Source: Halostagnicola kamekurae (GTDB taxonomy: Archaea; Halobacteriota; Halobacteria; Halobacteriales; Natrialbaceae). From it: DNA of 64,000 nucleotides. The notes below the pieces were generated by a model. It ran no database searches. It was not told where the DNA came from and saw nothing but the letters and a program-made list of their open reading frames with translations. Position 1 is the first letter of the stretch; every line of letters starts with the position of its first letter. Of the stretch, positions 53,254 through 62,091 are shown one piece after another. Location of the stretch: NCBI RefSeq assembly GCF_900116205.1, contig NZ_FOZS01000001.1:1178001-1242000 (forward strand), given 5' to 3'. The position numbers were made by a program, and so were the translations under genes.

Positions 53254-54147
53254 CTACAGTTGATCAGATTTCAAATCCGTTTCGAAGTTCGAAGTCGGCG
53301 ACTGATTGGTTTCCGTGACCAATTCGTCAGGATTTATCCCCGCAAATTCACCAGGCAACTCACCTTCGTTGGCGTGCAGATACAGGGCAGTCTTGACGAT
53401 CCCGCCAACAGTTGATCCAAGGAGAAGCATCATAATCATCGTTATAGCTCCTATTGTCAGAACTAGCTGGCTGTTTCCAGTCGTAACCGAGACGCTCACC
53501 GCGACAAGTCCGCCGATCAGGACAATTACTCCCTGAACCATCCCGATTCCGGTTGCGCCGACCGCACTTTCGCCCCAGGCATCTTTGAAGGCCGCTCCAC
53601 TTCGTGTAAGCATTCCTCTTATCGAGGGTTGTTCGAGGGCGATTACCGGGACGATGAAGAATGTCATTGCTGCCCATGCCATCGAAAAGAGCAGCGACGT
53701 GATTTGAATTCGACGGCCAACCAGTTGGAGAACGACGCCAATCGTTGCGGACACTACTGACCAGACAAAAATCGAACCGACTGATTCTTTCGCTAATATT
53801 AGACTTCGATATGTGTCCGGTTGTCTTCCAGCGAATGCGTCATGGCTTGCGTGAACTAACGCTGTCGAGAAGAATGTGGAGATGAACGTGAGGACGAGAT
53901 AAAACATAAATAGTCCAGCTATCAACAGAGCGTTAACAAGCCGATCAGATTGATCTAGGTTGACAATCCCGTGCTCAACACCGAAACCAAGGCTCGCCAC
54001 TAGGGCATAGAATAGTGCTGCTGTGGCAACGGCAACTGTGATGAGCATTAGTAATGGATACACGGCAAGTGTCGGATTATGTCGTGTAACCGAGAAGCTG
54101 CGGCGAGTGAGTGTAAAACCCGTTCGAACTCGGGAAAGAAGTCCCAT
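53254..54147 (-). CDS. DUF6159 family membrane protein, copy A
   Basis: This 297-residue protein starts MGLLSRVRTGFTLTRRSFSV, the basic lead of DUF6159. It has six hydrophobic segments in pairs and the conserved blocks STFFSTALVHASHDAFAG, MAWAAMTFFIVPVIALEQPS, AAFKDAWGESAVGATGIG and VGGIVKTALYLHANEGELP. Its function is unknown. It lies 6 bases after a protein with two C-terminal segments and is more divergent from copies B and C than they are from each other. Confidence 0.75.
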   Translation of the reverse strand: MGLLSRVRTGFTLTRRSFSVTRHNPTLAVYPLLMLITVAVATAALFYALVASLGFGVEHGIVNLDQSDRLVNALLIAGLFMFYLVLTFISTFFSTALVHASHDAFAGRQPDTYRSLILAKESVGSIFVWSVVSATIGVVLQLVGRRIQITSLLFSMAWAAMTFFIVPVIALEQPSIRGMLTRSGAAFKDAWGESAVGATGIGMVQGVIVLIGGLVAVSVSVTTGNSQLVLTIGAITMIMMLLLGSTVGGIVKTALYLHANEGELPGEFAGINPDELVTETNQSPTSNFETDLKSDQL

Positions 54148-54153
54148 TAGCGT

Positions 54154-54894
54154 TCACCCCGACTCCTCATGATCAGTGGCTGTAGTTGGCGCTGAACCAG
54201 CTACTTTTTGAAACCAGCCACCGGCTGGCCATACAAATGAGAACAGGACGAAAGTGAACACAACGAAACCGCCAAGAATAATCGCTGGGAGTGGGATTGT
54301 AAGCGTCGTTGCAAGGACAAGATACCCAAGTCCGATCATCGTACTCAGGAACTGCAACCGCGTGATTGGCTCTCCAACAGCATGTGGAGGCTGGTCATCA
54401 GCACCAGCAGATTGGCTGCCTGACTGGTCCTCAATGTCTTGCTGGGAATTGTTCTCTTCGTGATTATCAGGACCATTCCCTTCAAGGCGGCTACCCGGTG
54501 AGCCAGAGGATAAGTGAGGAGAGTGGTCGTAACCCAGAGGCGATCGTTCCTGGTGTGGTTGATCAGCTATAGATGTTTTAGCATCGGCCTGCTTCATGAC
54601 TGCATCGTAATCCAGATGAGAACGGTAGACTGCACGTCGGTGAAATACGGCCATATCAATCAATCCCTGTGCCAGATTATCGTCAGCACGCACCTCCCCA
54701 AAAACCAGTTTGAGTTCCTTGTCACTATATCCAGCCTCTTGTAATCGCTGAAAATCAATTACACCCCGTGCGATGCGATCTCGAATTTGTTGGCGGTCGC
54801 GCGACCGTTTGGCGTCATCGTCGTATCCGTCGAATCCACGCTGGACCCGTTCGCGTTGTTTTTCAGTTAAGAGTGAAGCACCTGAGGTTGGCAT
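54154..54894 (-). CDS. Protein with an N-terminal helical domain and two C-terminal membrane segments
   Basis: This 246-residue protein starts MPTSGASLLTEKQRERVQRG. Residues 8-90 form a charged helical domain (DDAKRSRDRQQIRDRIARGV, FQRLQEAGYSDKELKLVFGE) that recurs in Halobacteria. A disordered, acidic linker of about 70 residues follows, then two membrane segments (LGYLVLATTLTIPLPAIILG, FVVFTFVLFSFVWPAGGWF). It directly precedes DUF6159 copy A (6 bases) and is probably co-transcribed with it. I do not recognise a named family or activity. Confidence 0.6.
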   Translation of the reverse strand: MPTSGASLLTEKQRERVQRGFDGYDDDAKRSRDRQQIRDRIARGVIDFQRLQEAGYSDKELKLVFGEVRADDNLAQGLIDMAVFHRRAVYRSHLDYDAVMKQADAKTSIADQPHQERSPLGYDHSPHLSSGSPGSRLEGNGPDNHEENNSQQDIEDQSGSQSAGADDQPPHAVGEPITRLQFLSTMIGLGYLVLATTLTIPLPAIILGGFVVFTFVLFSFVWPAGGWFQKVAGSAPTTATDHEESG

Positions 54895-55018
54895 CTGTAT
54901 ATCGATATAGTATTCTCCAACCCATAAAACTGCCGTCTACAGGAAATACAGGTTCCTGGTGTATGGATATAGTATGATCAAAGCCATTAATATCATCCGC
55001 TCGGAATGCTGTTGTACA

Positions 55019-55903
55019 ATGGGAGTATTCAGTCGTCTCAAAATTGGGTTCGGCATGGCACGCCGGAGCGGCCGCGTGCTCAGATCCCATCCAAAACTAT
55101 TGGTGTTCCCGCTCATCGGCGGACTCTCCGGTATCGCGTTCATCGCAACGCTATTCGGAAGTCTGTACCTCACGGAGTCCGTCCAGGAGCCCGGGATGAT
55201 ACTATACGGTGCATTGTTCGTCGCCTACTTCGTCGAAACGTTCGTCGCGTCGTTCTTCACGGCGGCGCTCGTCTCGGCGACGCGCACCGTCTTCCATGGT
55301 GAGGAGCCGTCGATCCGTAAGGCGCTAGGCACCGCGTGGCAGCGAAAACTTCCGCTGGTGATCTGGTCGCTCGTAGCCGCAACCGTCGGCGTTATCATCC
55401 GACTCATCCAGTCCGAAGAGGGAATCGGGGCCCAAATCGCCGCGGCCATCTTCGCGGCCGCGTGGAGCGTGATGACCTACTTCGTCGTCCCCGTCATCGT
55501 TTTCCGCGACCCCTCGGCCACGGAGATGCTGAAAGAGAGTGCAACCACGTTCAAAGACACGTGGGGGGAGTCAGTTGGCGCGATGGCAACGATCGATATC
55601 TTCTCGCTCCTTCTGGCACTCGTCGGCCTTGGGCTCGGCATCCTCACGTTCGTCCTGACCGGCGGCACGGGCATCCAGCTGCTGGCGACCGTGCTGATCG
55701 GTGGCTCTGCCTTTGTCTTCGGGCTTCTGATCGGGAAAGCTCTCAGCGGCGTCGCCAAGACCGCGCTGTACGTCTACGCGACCGAAAGCACCGCGCCGGA
55801 GTACTTCGACGACATGAATTTCAGTGAGATTGCCGGTGAGAACTCGGAATCCGCGCGGACTCTCGGGGATCGGTTGGGTGACTCGGGTGGCGGCCAGATC
55901 TGA
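55019..55903 (+). CDS. DUF6159 family membrane protein, copy B
   Basis: This 294-residue protein starts MGVFSRLKIGFGMARRSGRV (ATG 55019). It shows the typical order: HPKLLVFPLIGGLSGIAFIA, FVASFFTAALVSATRTVFHG, AWQRKLPLVIWSLVAATVGV, AWSVMTYFVVPVIVFRDPSA, TFKDTWGESVGAMATIDIF and GKALSGVAKTALYVYATEST. The tail ends GDSGGGQI. Copy C at 61159 is very similar throughout. It is followed 12 bases later by a lipoprotein, which suggests an operon. The function is unknown. Confidence 0.78.
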   Translation: MGVFSRLKIGFGMARRSGRVLRSHPKLLVFPLIGGLSGIAFIATLFGSLYLTESVQEPGMILYGALFVAYFVETFVASFFTAALVSATRTVFHGEEPSIRKALGTAWQRKLPLVIWSLVAATVGVIIRLIQSEEGIGAQIAAAIFAAAWSVMTYFVVPVIVFRDPSATEMLKESATTFKDTWGESVGAMATIDIFSLLLALVGLGLGILTFVLTGGTGIQLLATVLIGGSAFVFGLLIGKALSGVAKTALYVYATESTAPEYFDDMNFSEIAGENSESARTLGDRLGDSGGGQI

Positions 55904-55915
55904 CTCAGGTTTGTT

Positions 55916-57283
55916 ATGGTCCGTCGCCCTCCAATCGCAGTTGTCGTCCTAGCAGTCGCGGTGGTACTCGCTGGCTGTTCCGCCCCATCTGGGCCGTCAA
56001 CCCCGACTGGCGACCCGACTACTGACGATCCCAGCACGGAATCGTCGACGCCAGCAGGAAAAACGCCCCACGACGATGGAATTGGCGAGAGCAGACAGGT
56101 GACCGTCAACGGGTCTCTATCCGTCGACGCTACGCAGATCTACCAGCGTGTCGAGCGACTGATGGACACGAATGCGTCGGCACCCGACGTTAGGGTTGAG
56201 CGCATGAACCGATCGAGTTCGGTTGGCCTATCGCCGTCGCCAGTCCGGCAGGCACTCGGGTTCGCTAACACGACGCGGTCGGTCCAGGCGTGTGGCGCCA
56301 TTACCAGCGCCTATGCCACCGATGGAGCGGTGACAATCTCGCCAGTCAATCCGGTGACGGGCGAGAATCTCTCGGCGTCGACGGTCGAACTCGTTCTGGC
56401 CCACGAGTACGCTCACACCCTCCAGAACCGTGTCGAGGGATTCCAGAACGCGACGGCCGTCGACAACCTGCACATCAGCCAGGCAATGAGCGAGGGGAGC
56501 GCCGTGTTTGTCGCCGACACCTATGCCCAGCGTCACGACGTGCGTTGGAGCGGCAATCGACCGGTTGAGTTTCGCAAGTGCGTCTACGAGCAGACGCGGG
56601 GGATGCGAAAGCTCGTCAACGGCGACTACTACTACGGCGGACAATACTTCGGTCAGCGAATCGACGGGCCGTCGGCGCTCTCCATGGCCTTGAAGACAGC
56701 ACCGAACACGACCGAACAACTCGTCCACGGCATGACGCCGGCGGCCGAACCGGTCGCGCCGTTGTCGGTGACTGTCGACGAGTCGAAGGCCTTCAACCAC
56801 CGGGAGTCGCCCGCGTTGGTCGGCTTTCCGACCGGGGAATTGTCGCTTCGGACCTGGCTGGCCGAGGGGCTGTCCCCTGGGCGCGTCGACGCCGCCGCGA
56901 CTGGGTGGGGCAATGCTCGCGTCGCCACGTTCGAGGGCGGAACCGGGAACGTCTCGCTCGCGTGGACAGTGCGCTGGGACGCGCCGGGCGAGGCCGACGA
57001 ATTTGACGCAGCCCTTTCGGATCTGGAGCCGACGCTGGAGAACCGAACCGGTACGCACCTTCGACATGCTCGCGTGGCTCCGGAGACTGTCGTCGTGTTC
57101 GGCGGCAACCAGTCGTTCGTCGCCGGCGCAACTGCCATGGGAACGAACGGGAACGTTACGGTCACGGTTCCAGGTCTCGAACCCGACGACGGGACTAACG
57201 TGCCTCCAGACGGTGACGATGCGAGAGCCCCGTCAGTCGGTGGTAGGGAGACAACCACGCCGTCAGCTGATGCCGACGAGTAG
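55916..57283 (+). CDS. Lipoprotein with a HEYAH metallopeptidase-like motif
   Basis: This 455-residue protein starts MVRRPPIAVVVLAVAVVLAG and has the lipobox LAGC (Cys about 21), then a Thr/Ser/Pro-rich linker. A catalytic-type helix follows with VELVLAHEYAHTLQNRVEG (HExxH at about 162-166) and SQAMSEGSAVFVADTYAQ, a second conserved Glu 30-40 residues downstream, as in zinc metallopeptidases. The last 180 residues include NRTGTHLRHARVAPETVVVF. It should sit on the cell surface as a membrane-anchored peptidase or a relative. It is 12 bases behind DUF6159 copy B. Substrate unknown. Confidence 0.7.
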   Translation: MVRRPPIAVVVLAVAVVLAGCSAPSGPSTPTGDPTTDDPSTESSTPAGKTPHDDGIGESRQVTVNGSLSVDATQIYQRVERLMDTNASAPDVRVERMNRSSSVGLSPSPVRQALGFANTTRSVQACGAITSAYATDGAVTISPVNPVTGENLSASTVELVLAHEYAHTLQNRVEGFQNATAVDNLHISQAMSEGSAVFVADTYAQRHDVRWSGNRPVEFRKCVYEQTRGMRKLVNGDYYYGGQYFGQRIDGPSALSMALKTAPNTTEQLVHGMTPAAEPVAPLSVTVDESKAFNHRESPALVGFPTGELSLRTWLAEGLSPGRVDAAATGWGNARVATFEGGTGNVSLAWTVRWDAPGEADEFDAALSDLEPTLENRTGTHLRHARVAPETVVVFGGNQSFVAGATAMGTNGNVTVTVPGLEPDDGTNVPPDGDDARAPSVGGRETTTPSADADE

Positions 57284-57468
57284 TGTGTCGGTGCCGTCCC
57301 GCCCATCAGATTCTTTTCGAGCGTCCGTCAGCGCGTGTTATACAACGACAGTAAACCAATCGTCTCGCCAGCTCAGGAGAGCGACCGTGACGGGTGGTCG
57401 TCGGTCGGCAGCGGCGGATGCGTAACCGCCGCTTTCAGATCCCCTCCGGCATAGACGAGTCCGTCACT

Positions 57469-57664
57469 ACGATGTTCATTTCACGTTTGACGGCGACGAG
57501 CTCTTTGAGGCCGAAGAATGCCGGCGGATTGCGCTCACGGACCAACTCGTGGATCAGTACGCGACTGAGCCGGGTTCGGGATTACCGCCCTCCGCGACGC
57601 GGTCGAGGCGAAGGACGATATCGACGACGAAATCGTGTCGGTCGCGTGGAGTGGGTCGTGTTAA
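57469..57664 (+). pseudogene. Remnant of a small acidic protein
   Basis: In the 57284-57740 gap, one frame gives FTFDGDELFEAEECRRIALT followed by DQLVDQYATEPGS. A shifted frame continues ITALRDAVEAKDDIDDEIVS then VAWSGSC to a TAA. Together they read as the C-terminal half of one acidic protein, split by a frame change near 57585. No start is visible and no family is recognised. It is part of the decayed zone before the IS5 remnant. Confidence 0.35.
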
Positions 57665-57739
57665 GTTAAGCGCTGATCATGGTGCACTACGGCGATTAGT
57701 GAGTTCGGACTCTCATCGATCGGAGTCCCCGTCGATCCA

Positions 57740-58602
57740 CTGAACTGCCGCGACTCAGCAACTTGAACGGACAGTGCTCGACTCCGACACAGATAGACAC
57801 AAAAACAGCCAATTCGAATTCTCCCGTCAGTCACCCTCAGTCTGGCGATCCTGCACCAGCGGTCAAGAAAGGTGATGGTGGCTACGCTGACTGGGTAATC
57901 GTTGTGATCCATGGACTCCGCGAATACCCTGACCCTCCATATCGACGGCTCCTCGACGTTCTCCACGAGATGCATGGGGTCGTAGAGAAACTGAATCTTG
58001 AACCGAGCGAATTACCGGACTTCACGACCGTCTGCACACGGAAACAGCAGCTCAAGATGGCGGTCTGGCGAACTTTCCTGCGACTCTCTGCTGATCTTCA
58101 TGATGCCGAAAACGTGTAGGCTATCGGTGCTACTGGCTTCGACCACCACTCGGTTAGCCGTCACTACGCAAACCGGACAGACTACACCTTGAGATCGGTC
58201 AAGACGACAGCGTTGGTAGACTGCGAAACCAGTATTGTCTTGGATATACACTGTTCAATGAAGCAGCGGCATGATACCCACGTCGGGCGACAGGTATTCA
58301 CACGAAACTCGACCAACTACAGACCATTACCGGTGACAAAGGGTATGACTGGGTCGATCTGCGAGAAGAACTCCGGGAGATTGACGTTCGGCCATTAATC
58401 AAACATCGAGAGTTCTTCCCGCTAGATATGGCGCACAACGCCCGCCAAAATGGCGATACCTATCACCAACGGTCAAACATTGAGGCAGTATTTTTTGCAC
58501 TCAAGCAGCGATTCGGCGACACGCTCCGAGCACGGACGTGGTTCGGGCAATTCCGTGATCTCGTACTGAAAGCGGCTGTGAGAAATGTCGAACTTGCTTC
58601 TT
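57740..58602 (+). mobile_element. IS5-family transposase pseudogene
   Basis: Frames give VKKGDGGYADWVIVVIHGLR, PSELPDFTTVCTRKQQLKMA and LRLSADLHDAENV, a TAG at 58117, then GATGFDHHSVSRHYANRTDY and ALVDCETSIVLDIHCSMKQR. A frame change near 58320 leads to ITGDKGYDWVDLREELREID, IKHREFFPLDMAHNARQNGD, YHQRSNIEAVFFALKQRFG and FRDLVLKAAVRNVELAS. It is close to a full-length IS5 transposase with one stop and one frame change. Confidence 0.75.
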
Positions 58603-58697
58603 GAGTTCGGTTGGTATAGAGGCTGTAGGTAGTTCCCGTGTGGTCTGATAGCACATATTCACAACGTTCTTTGTTCCGACAAGATAGTTGCTAACAC

Positions 58698-59456
58698 ATG
58701 CCTTCTGGTGAAGCAGTATGCCTTGAGGAGATGGTATGGCCGGAGGTCAAATCTGCCATCGAAAACGGAACACGGACAGCAATCGTGGCCGTCGGGTCGA
58801 TTGAACAGCATGGTCCACATTTGCCGTTGAATATGGATACGCTGGACGGGGACGAGCTTGCACGCCGCATTGCGACAGAGCTGGGCGATGCCGTCGCCGC
58901 CCCTACAATTCGCCCCGGATGTTCAGGCCATCACATGGAGTTCCCCGGCACGATCACTGTTCCACCCGAGACGCTGATGGACGTGATCCGGTCGTATTGC
59001 CGTTCCCTTGACAAACATGACTTCAAGCATATCGTCTTGGTCCCGACCCACGGTGGGAACTTCGGGCCGGTCAAGACTGTGGTTCCTGACATCGCCCGTG
59101 AACTCGACGCCACGGTGATTGCACTTGCCAATCTTGACGAACATATGCAATTACTGAACGAGGGGCTTAGCGAAGCGGGCATTGAGTACAATCAGGATGT
59201 AATCCACGCCGGAGCTGCCGAGACGGCAATGGTATTAGCCATCGACGAAGGCCTCGTCAGGACGGAAAACATTGAGTCCGGCCCCGAAGGAGAGATCTCG
59301 GCAGCTAGGCTACTGAGCGAGGGATTCAAGACGATTACCGAAAACGGTGTTCTTGGCGATCCGACGAAGGCAACTACCGATGCAGGAGAAGTCATCATCC
59401 AGAACGTCGTAGAGACGTATGTCGAGCATATCAAAATCGAACGCGATGCAGTCTAA
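58698..59456 (+). CDS. Creatininase/creatinine amidohydrolase family protein
   Basis: This 252-residue enzyme starts MPSGEAVCLEEMVWPEVKSA. Characteristic blocks are AIVAVGSIEQHGPHLPLNMD (metal-binding Glu, His and a nearby Asp), CSGHHMEFPGTITVPPETLM, VLVPTHGGNFGPVKTVVPDI and AGAAETAMVLAIDEGLV (Glu ligand). Family members use two metal ions to hydrolyse cyclic or linear amides such as creatinine or formamides of cofactor intermediates. The true substrate is unknown. It is intact among decayed genes, which suggests it is useful or recently arrived. Confidence 0.82.
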   Translation: MPSGEAVCLEEMVWPEVKSAIENGTRTAIVAVGSIEQHGPHLPLNMDTLDGDELARRIATELGDAVAAPTIRPGCSGHHMEFPGTITVPPETLMDVIRSYCRSLDKHDFKHIVLVPTHGGNFGPVKTVVPDIARELDATVIALANLDEHMQLLNEGLSEAGIEYNQDVIHAGAAETAMVLAIDEGLVRTENIESGPEGEISAARLLSEGFKTITENGVLGDPTKATTDAGEVIIQNVVETYVEHIKIERDAV

Positions 59457-59476
59457 TTGGGCGACCTCTTGACCGC

Positions 59477-59739
59477 TACGTAGATCTGCTGAATGCTGGG
59501 TTCGGAACATTGCCAACGCAAACAATTTGGTGGCTTACTTCGTCTAAACAAGGCCACGCATTCTGGTTAATGGTACTTATACTGTCACTGTATGCCGCGT
59601 TCGCCATGTTCCTCCCCGAAGTCATCACCGATTAAATTACACAATGGGGAGGACTCGAGCTTGCGTGGCCAGTTACCCTCATCTGCGGTTTTGTAGTTTA
59701 TCTCGTATTATTAGCGTACTATCACTTCTATGGGTTGTA
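59477..59739 (+). pseudogene. Small membrane protein broken by an in-frame stop
   Basis: One reading frame gives GFGTLPTQTIWWLTSSKQGH, AFWLMVLILSLYAAFAMFLP and EVITD, a TAA, then in the same frame ITQWGGLELAWPVTLICGFV and VYLVLLAYYHFYGL to a TAG. Two to three membrane segments are visible. The stop lies in the loop between segments. It directly precedes an XRE regulator, so the unit mirrors the intact DUF2178-XRE pair at 60244-60867. Confidence 0.45.
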
Positions 59740-59740
59740 G

Positions 59741-59944
59741 ATGTCAGTCAAAAATGAACTGAAGGTCTACCGTGCGAAGCACGATCTCACGCAAGAGGAG
59801 CTAGCAATTGAGATGGGTGTTTCCTGTCAGACAATTAACTCTATTGGGACAGGTAAGTATAATCCGAGTTTAGAATTGGCTCTGAAACTCGCTGATCACT
59901 TTGGTGTTTCAATTGAAGAAATATTTTGGCTGACCGACCGTTGA
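59741..59944 (+). CDS. XRE/Cro-type helix-turn-helix regulator
   Basis: This 67-residue protein starts MSVKNELKVYRAKHDLTQEE. It is one compact HTH_3 domain: DLTQEELAIEMGVSCQTINS and the turn into YNPSLELALKLADHFGVSIE, ending DIFWLTDR-like (EEIFWLTDR). The ATG follows the broken membrane-protein frame's TAG directly. It is related to the regulator at 60667 (identical SLELA-KLA-HF and SIE-IF). Such short XRE proteins are common partners of DUF2178 membrane proteins and probably repress the pair's own promoter. Confidence 0.75.
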   Translation: MSVKNELKVYRAKHDLTQEELAIEMGVSCQTINSIGTGKYNPSLELALKLADHFGVSIEEIFWLTDR

Positions 59945-60243
59945 GAACGCGTAGCTGTAGGGCGGCTGATTTGATGTCCCCTCTGAATGTTGTCGCTCAA
60001 ATAGATTTCAACAGAGCCAAAGGGACGGAATCAGCCTGATACTGCTTTCATGTAAGCTACCCACTCTTCTTTGGTTTATAATATGAACTAGTTTTAAAAT
60101 TGAGTGTTCGATCATAAAGTGTTTTGACGGCCGATCAGCCGCACAAACCGCCGATTTGCTCCAGAGATAGTCTCACAAGGGAATGATCGCCAGTTTTAAT
60201 ACTTAGTGTAAAACATACTTTACCACCTGGCGAGAGTTACGCT

Positions 60244-60663
60244 ATGACGGCCACCAACACAAACTCAAAACTCACTCGCCAACGGTATCGGGGGCTCGTA
60301 TACGGAATTGGCGGGGTAGCGATCCTCGGCTTACTCGCCGGGATTGTACTCAATCAACACTTTGCTGGGGCTCTCGTTTACATGCTTGGGGCATGGGCTG
60401 CCGGCGGAATTGCCGTTCTTGCACCAATGTGGAGTGAGGCGACACTCCAAGATGAGCGGGACTGGGAGTTACACAACCGTGCCAGTGGTATCTTGATTGG
60501 AATCACGATGGTTCTTGGACTAAGTATTCTACCAGCCCTATATGTCCTCGAAGCTGGGAATCATCTAGAAATCACTGGTGTCGTCTCAGGTGTGATCCTC
60601 ACATTCTCCGCGCTCTTCCTGTCGTACGGTGTGTGCTTCGGAATTGCTAAACGGCGTATCTAA
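60244..60663 (+). CDS. DUF2178 family membrane protein
   Basis: This 139-residue protein starts MTATNTNSKLTRQRYRGLVY. Four membrane segments (YGIGGVAILGLLAGIVLNQH, GALVYMLGAWAAGGIAVLAP, GILIGITMVLGLSILPALYV, VSGVILTFSALFLSYGVCFG) and the cytoplasmic DERDWELHNRASG block after segment 2 are diagnostic of DUF2178. The function is unknown. It lies 3 bases before an XRE regulator gene. The AT-rich stretch near 60195-60225 upstream probably holds the promoter. Confidence 0.75.
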   Translation: MTATNTNSKLTRQRYRGLVYGIGGVAILGLLAGIVLNQHFAGALVYMLGAWAAGGIAVLAPMWSEATLQDERDWELHNRASGILIGITMVLGLSILPALYVLEAGNHLEITGVVSGVILTFSALFLSYGVCFGIAKRRI

Positions 60664-60666
60664 CCT

Positions 60667-60867
60667 ATGCAGAACAACCTTACCAACCGGCGCGAGGATG
60701 AAGGGCTCAGCCAAGGCGAACTCGCCGAAGCTGTCGATGTCACCCGTCAGACGATCAATGCGATCGAGCGAAACCGATACGACCCGTCACTGGAACTCGC
60801 ATTCAAGTTGGCTGGCCACTTCGACTGCAGTATTGAAGACATATTCGAACCAGAGTCGGACCATTAA
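60667..60867 (+). CDS. XRE-type helix-turn-helix regulator
   Basis: This 66-residue protein starts MQNNLTNRREDEGLSQGELA. The HTH_3 domain covers LSQGELAEAVDVTRQTINAI and RYDPSLELAFKLAGHFDCSI, ending EDIFEPESDH. Co-transcription with DUF2178 is clear from the 3-base gap. It is the intact counterpart of the protein at 59741. In related pairs, the small regulator is thought to control its own operon; the signal is unknown. Confidence 0.8.
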   Translation: MQNNLTNRREDEGLSQGELAEAVDVTRQTINAIERNRYDPSLELAFKLAGHFDCSIEDIFEPESDH

Positions 60868-61158
60868 ACCACAGGACTCGAAAGAGAGTAATGGGCATGA
60901 ACAGCGGGGAAATGGCTTCATCGACAGTTTTAACACAGGATATAAAAGGGATGTATACACCCAGATGCCTGATTCCCCGGATGTCCGATATGCCCAATAA
61001 ATCCGCTATAGTGTCAATAGAGACGTTACAACCAATGATCCTCCACAACTCTGTTGAGAGTGAAATAGTTATGATGACGACCACAACCACTGCCGACGAA
61101 CTCACGAATCAGGACAGTGAGGAGTATCCTACTAACTACCTGTCGGTAACAACTCACT

Positions 61159-62052
61159 ATGGGATTGTTTAGTCGCCTCAAAACCGGATTCGGTATGGTA
61201 CGCCGAAGTAGCCACGCACTCAGAGTTCATCCAAAACTGTTGATATTCCCGCTCGTCGGCGGACTCTCGGGGATCGCGTTCCTCGTAACGCTGTTCGGGA
61301 GTCTGTACGTTACGGACTCGTTCTTCCAGGAACCCGGAGTGGTAGTGTACGGTGCGTTGTTCGTTGCCTATCTCGTGGAAACGTTCATCGCGTCGTTTTT
61401 CACCGCGGCATTGGTCGCCGCGACACGAACTGTCTTCGAGGGCGAGGAACCATCAATTCGCAGAGCGCTTGCCGTCGCGTGGCAACGAAAACTGCCACTC
61501 ATAATCTGGTCGCTCATCGCCGCGATCATCGGCGTCTTCATCCGAATGATCGAATCGGAAGGAAATCTTGTTGCGCAAATCATTGCAGGCGTTTTCGCCG
61601 TGGCGTGGAGCGTGATGACCTACTTCGTCGTTCCAGTGATCGTCTTCCGCAATCCCTCGCTTCGGGGAATGCTCTCAGAGAGTGCAAGCACGTTCAAAGA
61701 TACATGGGGCGAGTCGCTCGGAGCAATGGACACGATCGACATGTTCTCGTTCCTCTTGGCACTTCTCGGCCTTGTTCTCGGCGTCCTCACATTTGTCGTG
61801 CCTGCTGGCATGGGAGCAATCCAACTGCCAGCAACTGTTCTGATCGGTGGCACCGCGTTCATCTTCGGCCTGTTGATCGGCAAAGCACTCAGCGGTGTCG
61901 CAAAAACAGCACTGGATGTCTATGCGACCGAGAGTACGGCACCAGAGTTCTTCGACGATATGGACTTCAGTGGTGTTAGCGGTGACAAACCACCGTCCAC
62001 GGGAGGCTTCGGCAACCGTTTCGGAGGTTCCGGTGGTGGCAGTCAGATCTAA
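61159..62052 (+). CDS. DUF6159 family membrane protein, copy C
   Basis: This 297-residue protein starts MGLFSRLKTGFGMVRRSSHA and is a close paralogue of copy B (GGLSGIAFLVTLFGSLYV, AWSVMTYFVVPVIVFRNPSL, TFKDTWGESLGAMDTIDMFS, GLLIGKALSGVAKTAL). Its tail ends GGSGGGSQI, in a Gly-rich stretch. It is followed 39 bases later by an ABC-transporter ATPase. It has no enzyme motif. A link to transport is suggested by position only. Confidence 0.8.
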   Translation: MGLFSRLKTGFGMVRRSSHALRVHPKLLIFPLVGGLSGIAFLVTLFGSLYVTDSFFQEPGVVVYGALFVAYLVETFIASFFTAALVAATRTVFEGEEPSIRRALAVAWQRKLPLIIWSLIAAIIGVFIRMIESEGNLVAQIIAGVFAVAWSVMTYFVVPVIVFRNPSLRGMLSESASTFKDTWGESLGAMDTIDMFSFLLALLGLVLGVLTFVVPAGMGAIQLPATVLIGGTAFIFGLLIGKALSGVAKTALDVYATESTAPEFFDDMDFSGVSGDKPPSTGGFGNRFGGSGGGSQI

Positions 62053-62091
62053 TAACCACGATACTCCTCAAGCATTCAAAAATAACAACCA

